Below are positions 58,530 to 64,000 of a stretch of DNA of 64,000 bases, in pieces. This DNA is from CALFML01 sp044222245 (GTDB taxonomy: Bacteria; Myxococcota_A; Polyangia; Palsa-1104; JAEUJZ01): positions 23,158-87,157 of the forward strand of contig JBGANQ010000032.1 in assembly GCA_044222245.1 (NCBI GenBank), read 5' to 3'. A program made the translations under genes and the position numbers. A model generated the notes under the pieces. That model did not search any database, had not been told where the DNA came from, and saw only the letters and a program-made list of their open reading frames with translations. How positions within the stretch are numbered: position 1 is the first letter of the stretch; the number at the start of each line of letters is the position of its first letter.

Positions 58530-59705
58530 TCAGGTTGCGGCGCGCTCCTGGGAGTAGAAGTCGTACTCGCTCACCAGCGTCTTGGTGCCCGGGTAGTGCT
58601 GGCTGACCCAGTCGCGCATGCGCGGCAGCAGGCGAATCTGCGTGTTGATGAAGGACGGGTCGGTGTAGCTCGGATCCCACAGCGAGCGGGTCACCGCGGG
58701 GGGGTTGCCGCCCTGCGGGTAGTAGTGCAGATCCAGATAGTGCAGGATCCGCTTGCCCTTCTGCTGCTCGTAGGCCTTGGCCTGGTCGAGCAGCCAGGCG
58801 GTCAGCTCCAGCCCGCCGTGCTTGGCGCGGTCGGGCGAGGCGGCGCTGCAGCCCTTGGAGATGTCGTCGGCGTCCGAGCACAGATAGTTCGGCCAGCCCC
58901 ACTCGGCGGGTCCGGCGATCTCGGCGGTGGGATCGGCCTGCAGGATGGCCTCGGCGTGATCGCGCATGCGCTGCCATAGCTCGTCGTAGGTAAGGCGCGT
59001 GGTGCGGATGTCGCGGTGGGTCGAGCTCCACAGGTTCGGCTCGTTGTCCAAGGCATAGATGCGGTGGCCCTGCGCCGGACCAAACCGCGAGGTCAGGTAG
59101 GTCACCCAGCCGGTCGTCCAGGTCGTGTCCACCGCCATGCTAGTGGTCGTGGGCGGCGGCGGCGTCAGGTTCTTGCCGGCGAGCAGGCCGTTGCCGCAGC
59201 TTGTGTCGTAGACGTCAAACTGATCCTGGGCGGCGAGCGCGGTCTTGGGGAAGCCGCACAGAAACGGGTGCCCGTAGGCCGGCGGGCCCTTGGCGACCCA
59301 GCCGATGGTCGGGATGGTAAACAGGGTGTCCAGCGACATGCTGGCGGCGTTCATCAGGAACTGGTTGGCGCCGCTCTGTCCCTTGGGGTCGCTGGGGGCG
59401 GGGTTGCAGTAGTTGCTGCCGGCGTTCCAGCAGCCGGCAGTGTTCTCGAAGAAGTAGTCGGCGGCGGAGTTACTGACGTCGATCTGGTAGTTGTAGCGTG
59501 TGGTGGTGTTGCCGCCCCAGCGAGTAAAGGCGATGCGGGCGGCCTTGACCTGATCGGAGGCGGCGTAGTTCATTCCGTAGATCCGCGGTGAGATCAGGTG
59601 GACGTCCGCGGTCGGGTCCAGGTTGACGGTGACCTGGCCCAGCGCAGCGGCAGGAGCCAGGGACATAAGGAGGAAGGTGGTGGTGCGCAGCATCCTTGCG
59701 ATCAT
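58530..59705 (-). pseudogene. 5' part of a GH44 endoglucanase gene, truncated by the insertion
   Basis: From ATG 59705 this encodes a signal peptide (ending near AAALGQ), then a GH44 catalytic domain: YALDNEPNLW with acid/base Glu (about residue 222), LHYLDLHYYP, and SEYDFY with the nucleophile Glu at about 380. After the 15-bp core (58554-58568) only seven codons (SQERAAT) of element DNA are read. The missing rest is at 45370-46044. GH44 enzymes cleave cellulose or xyloglucan. Rejoined, the gene is about 603 codons from this start. An alternative start is TTG 59717. Confidence 0.93.
58554..58568. repeat. Right attachment core (attR)
   Basis: GTAGAAGTCGTACTC again. To the right is host GH44 sequence. 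With one base further left the arms read GAGTA and TACTC around GAAGTCG, a perfect inverted repeat around a 7-bp overlap. Confidence 0.85.
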
Positions 59706-59879
59706 ACGCGCCGCCAAGGCTCGGGGAAATCGCGCTGTCAGCGTCGGTGCGACGGCGGCCGAATCACCCGTATTCCTGTCTGCTTATCGGGCGGCGCCGC
59801 GGCGGTGCCCGGGAAGCAGCTGGCTCATTTTCTCTCGCCGGCGCCTGTGCTACACAGCAGCCGCTCAAGGAGGAACCTG

Positions 59880-60677
59880 ATGCCACACGGCTTTTGCTGG
59901 TACGAGCTCCGGACCGCGGACGTAGACGCCGCACGCAACTTCTACGCCTGGGTGCTCGCCGCCGGCGCGCCGCCGTGCCCGGGCGCGGCTCGCTGCGCGC
60001 GTCGGCTGCGCGGGGCGATCACGCAGCTGCCGGCGCGCGCCGCCGCGCAGGGGGCGCCGCCGCACTGGCTGGGTCACATCGCGGTCGCGGACGCCGAGGT
60101 GGCAGCGCGCGGCCTGGTCGCTCGCGGCGGCATCCAGCTGGGACCGCCGTCGCGGGCCGCCGCGGCAAAGGCCGTCGCCATCGTCCGCGATCCGCTCGGC
60201 GCCGTCGTCGCCTGCAGCGAAGCGGCGTCATCCGCCGCCAGCTCTGGCGTGGGCTGGCACGAGCTCTACGCGCCCGATGCCGAGCAGGCAGCTGCACTTT
60301 ACGGCGAGCTGTTCGGCTGGCAGCGAACGGGGGTGGTGCCGCTCGAAGGCGAGCTCGGCGCCTACCACAGCTTCGCCTGGGACGCGACCGGACCGAGCTG
60401 CGGCGGCATGCTCAGCATCGCCCGGCGGCCGCACATCCATCCGCAGTGGCTGTTTTACTTCAACGTCGCCGATCTGGATGGCGCAGTCCGCCGGGCCTGC
60501 GATGGCGGCGCGACGCTGATAATCGGGCCCCTGCCGGCCCCGCGGGGCCCGCGCATCGCCGTCTTGGACGATCCGCAGGGTGCCTCGTTCGCGCTGCAGG
60601 AGTCCGCGGCGGCGCCTGCCTGCCTGGCCTGCCTCAGCGCTACCGCGGCGGGGGCTACAGAAGCTGCGCCGACTTGA
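59880..60677 (+). CDS. Two-domain VOC protein
   Basis: A 265-residue protein made of two glyoxalase-fold halves: FCWYELRTADVDAARNFYAWVL, and, after about residue 122, VGWHELYAPDAEQAAALYGELFGW. The second half ends with IAVLDDPQGASFALQES. It resembles the CFP32-type proteins. A strong AAGGAGGA site precedes the ATG. The last 23 bases overlap the convergent gene. Function unknown. Confidence 0.85.
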   Translation: MPHGFCWYELRTADVDAARNFYAWVLAAGAPPCPGAARCARRLRGAITQLPARAAAQGAPPHWLGHIAVADAEVAARGLVARGGIQLGPPSRAAAAKAVAIVRDPLGAVVACSEAASSAASSGVGWHELYAPDAEQAAALYGELFGWQRTGVVPLEGELGAYHSFAWDATGPSCGGMLSIARRPHIHPQWLFYFNVADLDGAVRRACDGGATLIIGPLPAPRGPRIAVLDDPQGASFALQESAAAPACLACLSATAAGATEAAPT

Positions 60678-61224
60678 CGAACGCCTCGGCGTCGGGGCCA
60701 AAGCCGGCGACCAGCAGGATGGCGCCGGTCAGGCGATTGACCACAACCTTGCCGACTCCGGTGCGGTGGCTCTTGAGGTGGGTGAGCTTGAGCCGGCGGC
60801 CTGGGTTGCCCTGCGCTTCCTTGATCGGCTTGCCGTCACTGGCCTCGACCCCGAGCGGCGCGAAGCCCTGCTTCTCGGCCGCCGCGAGCAGCCCGGGCAA
60901 AAGATCCGTGGGCGGCGTGTTCTGGGTCTTGCCGACCATCGCCGCGACATAATACATAGGCCCGGAGTTGAGGCCGCCCACGGTCTGGTAGCGCGCGACC
61001 ACCAGCGTCGGTATCCCCTTTTGCGTCTCGGTCTGCGGCGCCGCGGGAAACTTCGCCTTGTAGAGCCCATCTGGGGCCTCATAGTCGACCCACGCCGCGC
61101 CCTTCTTGCTCGCCGCGGCCGGCTCGGCCCCCTTGTCGCCACCGGCCACAGCGACGCTCGCGCCAACGAGCACCGATCCAGCCAAACACCAGCAGACAAG
61201 CGACGGAACAACACGGGTCTTCAT
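60655..61224 (-). CDS. Small exported protein of unknown function
   Basis: A 189-residue protein with a signal peptide (CWCLAGSVLVGASVAVAG) and a compact alpha/beta mature domain: AWVDYEAPDGLYKAKFPAAP, LVVARYQTVGG, MYYVAAMVGKT and a closing AEAFVKSAQLL. The pattern resembles periplasmic proteins that start with a W-x-Y/F-x-x-P-D-x-x-Y/F-x-x-x-F/L-P motif. The start at 61224 puts the signal at the N-terminus. No enzyme motif seen. Confidence 0.7.
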   Translation of the reverse strand: MKTRVVPSLVCWCLAGSVLVGASVAVAGGDKGAEPAAASKKGAAWVDYEAPDGLYKAKFPAAPQTETQKGIPTLVVARYQTVGGLNSGPMYYVAAMVGKTQNTPPTDLLPGLLAAAEKQGFAPLGVEASDGKPIKEAQGNPGRRLKLTHLKSHRTGVGKVVVNRLTGAILLVAGFGPDAEAFVKSAQLL

Positions 61225-61326
61225 CGTGCCATCATAAGCCACCGGCGCGGCGGAGAGAAGGTCCTTGCAACCGGGCAAGGCGACAGGCCCCAGGCGCCCG
61301 AGCGCTTCCTATCGCCCGGCCGCGGC

Positions 61327-61362
61327 TTGTTGGGCAGATTTGCCTCGATATACTCTCTAGAA
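61327..61362 (+). promoter_or_regulatory. Promoter with leaderless start for the phosphoesterase gene
   Basis: TTGTTG (61327-61332) and TATACT (61349-61354) are 16 bases apart; the start codon follows seven bases after the -10. No ribosome binding site exists in front of the ATG at 61362. Confidence 0.6.
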
Positions 61363-62675
61363 TGAAGCATCCGCTTCCCCTACTTCTGCAAGTCCTTATC
61401 CCCTGCGCCGTGGCGGTCTCCGTCGGCGCCGGCTGTACCCGCTCGCCCGATGACGGGGCGGCGCCCACCGCTTCGGCAATAAAGCACCTTGTCGTCATCG
61501 TCCAGGAGAACCACACCTTCGACAACTACTTCGGCCGCTACTGCACCGCCGCTCCCGGCAGCGGACCGAGCTGCCAGACCGGCCCCGGCTGCTGTGAGTC
61601 CGCCCCCGCCAATGACCCTGGCACTGGCAGCCCGCCGGTGCTGCTGACCGATGTCGAGAACGCGGCCTTCAGTCCCAACCACTACAAGGACTGCGAGCTG
61701 GCCGAGATCAACGGCGGCAAGATGGACGGCTTTATCGCCAACAAGCTGTGCGGCAACCCGCGAAACTTCGCCATCGCCCCGGTGGAGGTCGCCGGACCGT
61801 ACTGGCAGCTGGCGGCAAGCTCCGCCCTGGCGGATCACTACTTTCAGCCCATCGCCGGCGCTTCCTCGGCCAATGACATGTACCTGGCGCGCGCCCGCTT
61901 CGTGTTCACCGATAATCAGGTAGGCCCCGAGTCGATCGGCGCCCGCTGCGGGTTCAGCGGCGAGCGGCAGGTATACACCGATCAGACCATCGGCGATCTG
62001 CTGGTGGACCACGGCGTAACCTGGGCGTTTTACGCCGAGGGCTATGACGACATGGCGGCGGCCAACCAGCAGGGCAAGTGCCCCGCCCCGCCCGCGAGCT
62101 GCGCCTTCGGCGTCGGCCTGTATCCCTGCATCTATGACCCGAGCGACATCCCATTTCAGTACTACGCGGCCTTTGTCGACAATCCAGTCTACATGCGCGA
62201 CCTGCACCGCCTCACCACCGACCTGCAGCAAGGCACGCTGCCGGCGGTAAGCTACGTCAAGGCGCTCGGCTACAAGAGCGAGCACCCGGGCGCCGACACG
62301 AGCATCACCGACGGCACGCGGTGGGTGACCGCGCTTGTCGAGGAGCTCCTCGGCTCGCAGTACGGCGCGACCACCCTGATCCTGCTGGTCTACGATGAAG
62401 GGGGCGGCTACTTCGATCACCTGGCGCCCCCGCCAACCAGCGCCAGCGACGGCCAGCCCTACGGCACGCGGCTGCCGTTTCTCGCCATCGGACCTTTTGC
62501 CCGCAGAAACCATGTAGCCCACACGGTCCTTGAGCACTCCTCGATCGTGAAGTTCATCGAGTGGAACTGGCTGGCAGAGCGCACCGGCCAGCTGGGAAAC
62601 CGGGACGTCAGCGTAAACAACCTCGGCGCCCTGCTTGACCCCGCGCGCACTGGCACCGCGGTTCCCGCGAGCTAA
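61362..62675 (+). CDS. Lipoprotein phosphoesterase (phospholipase C/acid phosphatase-like)
   Basis: A 437-residue protein: signal peptide with lipobox GAGC (Cys about 25), then IKHLVVIVQENHTFDNYFGRYC, the hallmark of the phosphoesterase family that holds non-haemolytic phospholipases C and AcpA-type acid phosphatases. The metal Asp/His residues continue in VYDEGGGYFDH and LPFLAIGPFARRNHV. It hydrolyses phosphate esters outside the cytoplasm. It starts directly at the predicted transcription start. Confidence 0.9.
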   Translation: MKHPLPLLLQVLIPCAVAVSVGAGCTRSPDDGAAPTASAIKHLVVIVQENHTFDNYFGRYCTAAPGSGPSCQTGPGCCESAPANDPGTGSPPVLLTDVENAAFSPNHYKDCELAEINGGKMDGFIANKLCGNPRNFAIAPVEVAGPYWQLAASSALADHYFQPIAGASSANDMYLARARFVFTDNQVGPESIGARCGFSGERQVYTDQTIGDLLVDHGVTWAFYAEGYDDMAAANQQGKCPAPPASCAFGVGLYPCIYDPSDIPFQYYAAFVDNPVYMRDLHRLTTDLQQGTLPAVSYVKALGYKSEHPGADTSITDGTRWVTALVEELLGSQYGATTLILLVYDEGGGYFDHLAPPPTSASDGQPYGTRLPFLAIGPFARRNHVAHTVLEHSSIVKFIEWNWLAERTGQLGNRDVSVNNLGALLDPARTGTAVPAS

Positions 62676-62820
62676 AGCCGCCGGCGGCAAGCGCGCAGCG
62701 ACGCGGATACCCCGGGTCACCGGCTGCCGGCGGCGCGGGCAGACCCAAGCTTCGCTGTCAGCACCAGCCCACATGGCGCCGGCGCCGCCAATAGGCTAAT
62801 CTTAAAAAGGACGTCTCCTT

Positions 62821-62865
62821 ATGTTGAGCTTGCGCGTGCCTGACCGGACGGATGAGATACGATGA
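62821..62865 (+). CDS. 14-codon upstream ORF coupled to the phosphatase gene
   Basis: ATG at 62821 to TGA at 62863-62865 (MLSLRVPDRTDEIR). Its TGA overlaps the ATG of the phosphatase gene (ATGA at 62862-62865). AAGGA lies about 9 bases upstream and can pair with TCCTT at 62816-62820 in a small hairpin. The phosphatase ATG itself has no good ribosome site, so it may be translated by re-initiation. Confidence 0.5.
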   Translation: MLSLRVPDRTDEIR

Positions 62866-63833
62866 ACGATCCAGTAGAACCTGGTGCAGGAGTAGTAGCG
62901 GAACCCATCGCGGACTCGGAGCCGGGCGATGGCGCCGTCACAGCACCGCTTAGCGGCCAGGCGACCCTGCCGCTCAAGATGGTGGATGGCAAGACGCCGA
63001 GCCGCCAGCTGGTGGTCCACAGCTACGGTCTTACCGATGTCGGCAAGCTGCGCGGGCAGAACGAAGATCAGTTCCTCATCGCCGAGCTGGCCAAGGCGCT
63101 GCAGGTGCAGCAGACCAGCCTGCCGCAGCCCAAGACCCGCTACAGCGAGGAAAAAGGATTCCTGTTTATCGTCGCCGATGGCATGGGTGGACGCATGGGC
63201 GGCGAGCAGGCGAGCGCCCTGGCGGTAGACACGGTGGAGGAGTTCGTCCTCAACACCCTGCAGTGGTTTTTTCACCTGCGCAGCGAGGAAGAGCAGAACG
63301 TGCTGGCGGAGTTCCAGCTTGCCCTGCGGCGAGCCGACGCCAAGATCTTTGAAGAGGCCACGCGCCACCCGCAGCTCAAGGGCATGGGCACCACCGTCAC
63401 CATGGCCTATTACTCGGATGCCCAGCTGTTCATCGTGCACGTCGGCGGCTGCCGCTGCTACCTGCAGCGCGACGGCCACCTGTACCGGCTGACCAAAGAC
63501 CATACGCTGGTCGAAGAGATGGTCCGGCACCAGGTGCTGACCCCCGAGCAGGCGAGCAGGCACTACCTGCGCCACGTGGTCACCAACACCGTGGGCGGCA
63601 ACAAGCCGGGGCTCCAGGTCGAGGCGCACCGCGTGACGCTGGCGGCCGGCGACATCATGCTCCTGTGCTCGGACGGGCTCACCGAGATGCTGACCGACGA
63701 CCAGATCAGCGCCATCCTCAGCGCCGAGAGCGCGCCCAAGTCGGCCTGCGAGCGGCTCATCGCCGAGGCCAACGCCCGCGTAAGTCAGGACAACATCACC
63801 GTCATCGTCTCGCACTTCGCGGCCCCGACCTGA
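62862..63833 (+). CDS. PP2C-type Ser/Thr protein phosphatase
   Basis: A 323-residue metal-dependent phosphatase. After about 50 disordered residues the catalytic core begins: DVGKLRGQNEDQF, VADGMGGRMGG with the metal Asp, GMGTTVTMAYY, HVGGCRCYL, LCSDGLTEML and QDNITVIVS at the end. All PP2C metal Asp positions are present. Together with the REC-kinase elsewhere in the window it suggests Ser/Thr phosphorylation signalling, although the two are not linked. Translation is probably coupled to the short upstream ORF. Confidence 0.93.
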   Translation: MNDPVEPGAGVVAEPIADSEPGDGAVTAPLSGQATLPLKMVDGKTPSRQLVVHSYGLTDVGKLRGQNEDQFLIAELAKALQVQQTSLPQPKTRYSEEKGFLFIVADGMGGRMGGEQASALAVDTVEEFVLNTLQWFFHLRSEEEQNVLAEFQLALRRADAKIFEEATRHPQLKGMGTTVTMAYYSDAQLFIVHVGGCRCYLQRDGHLYRLTKDHTLVEEMVRHQVLTPEQASRHYLRHVVTNTVGGNKPGLQVEAHRVTLAAGDIMLLCSDGLTEMLTDDQISAILSAESAPKSACERLIAEANARVSQDNITVIVSHFAAPT

Positions 63834-63856
63834 AGGTCGCGCGGCCGGCCCGCGGC

Positions 63857-64000
63857 TCAGGCGGGGGCGCGTCCCATCAAGTCGGTTAAGGTCTGCGGGT
63901 CGACAGGCTTGACCAGGTGGACGTCGAAGCCTGCGGACAGGGCGGTGCGGCGAGCTTCGGGCTGGCCGTAGCCGGTCAGGGCGATGAGCAGGGCGCCTTG
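63857..64000 (-). CDS. C-terminal end of a receiver-domain protein, cut by the window edge
   Basis: On the minus strand 47 residues enter from the right and end at the TGA at 63857-63859. They read as the end of a receiver domain: LLIALTGYGQPEARRTALSAG (the TGY segment of the beta-4 strand and helix), then FDVHLVKPVDP with the conserved Lys. It is probably a response regulator or the receiver of a hybrid histidine kinase. Confidence 0.8.
   Translation of the reverse strand, partial: QGALLIALTGYGQPEARRTALSAGFDVHLVKPVDPQTLTDLMGRAPA

Larger units (their letters stand above)
53155..58568. mobile_element. Integrative element B (about 5.4 kb)
   Basis: Bounded by the middle core and the right core. 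Carries a P-type ATPase, a zinc alcohol dehydrogenase and a tyrosine recombinase close to the right end and pointing inward. The cores have the same orientation as in element A, but the recombinase lies at the opposite end. Confidence 0.78.

Noticed and set aside
46030..58568. tRNA gene as integration target
   Set aside because: No tRNA-like cloverleaf or CCA/TΨC-type sequence is seen at any of the three cores; the target is the GH44 coding sequence.
57289..59031. A continuous open frame joining the element B recombinase with GH44-frame DNA
   Set aside because: The frame is open only because of high GC content. The recombinase homology begins at the ATG at 58389, and upstream residues are Arg/Ala-rich shadow sequence in the wrong frame of the GH44 gene.
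1..64000. CRISPR array
   Set aside because: No regularly spaced identical repeats with unique spacers; the tandem arrays present have no spacers.

Overview
This is a very GC-rich window with the gene habits of a myxobacterium or close relative (phylum Myxococcota). It is rich in secreted lipoproteins and beta-barrel proteins. It carries a response-regulator/Ser-Thr-kinase fusion and an ECF sigma operon. The C-terminal tail of the split glycoside hydrolase looks like a MYXO-CTERM sorting signal (Gly-Cys-Ser-Cys, hydrophobic stretch, Arg cluster). Assignment to phylum is an inference from these traits; there is no rRNA, tRNA or CRISPR array that I can see.

Layout. 1-13.9 kb: the tail of a cut-off gene, small secreted/lipoprotein genes, a two-gene membrane-protein operon, a TPR protein, an FG-GAP lipoprotein, a Pro-rich barrel protein, the REC-kinase, a Rieske oxygenase, a VOC protein and two methyltransferases. 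13.9-24.6 kb: an orphan adenine DNA methyltransferase, an SMP-30-like lipoprotein, an aldehyde dehydrogenase, an operon of outer-membrane protein, ECF sigma factor and small membrane protein, a C45 peptidase, a nucleotidyltransferase and a phosphatase-fold protein lacking its arginine. 24.6-36.6 kb: an acyl-CoA dehydrogenase without the usual catalytic Glu, two GNATs, a metallophosphoesterase, a repeat lipoprotein, a lipoprotein hydrolase, a UbiB kinase, an MFS exporter and a TetR-SDR operon driven from a leaderless promoter. 36.7-43 kb: a cluster of SGNH hydrolase, ferritin-like protein, carbamoyltransferase, DUF5989-like protein and methyltransferase, followed by a HAD phosphatase. 43-45.1 kb: an alkylation-repair operon (Ada/AraC/AlkA fusion, then ogt).

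The main discovery lies between 45.4 and 59.7 kb. A family GH44 endoglucanase gene is cut in two. Its 3' part is at 45370-46044 and its 5' part at 58530-59705, same strand and correct order, separated by about 12.5 kb. A 15-bp sequence, GTAGAAGTCGTACTC, occurs at both junctions and once in the middle. On the coding strand it is exactly the codons Glu-Tyr-Asp-Phe-Tyr, and the Glu is the predicted catalytic nucleophile. Removing everything between the outer copies rejoins the reading frame. The insert is best read as two tandem integrative elements, each with an intact homologous tyrosine recombinase: element A (46030-53169) and element B (53155-58568).

Element A carries a set of genes centred on NAD and ADP-ribose: a prolyl-4-hydroxylase-like oxygenase, an SPFH protein, a NAD-kinase-like protein and an NrtR-type Nudix regulator in one direction, and a macro-SIR2 protein converging on them. 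Two pairs of AGTGT/ACACT-type palindromes, spaced by one and two helical turns, lie before the oxygenase and SPFH genes. This looks like a self-regulated NAD-depletion/NAD-repair or defence module, which I infer and have not seen described. Element B carries a P-type cation ATPase and a zinc alcohol dehydrogenase under one promoter.

59.9-64 kb returns to host genes: a two-domain VOC protein, a small exported protein, a phosphoesterase with a leaderless promoter, a PP2C phosphatase preceded by a 14-codon coupled upstream ORF, and the end of a receiver-domain protein cut by the window edge.
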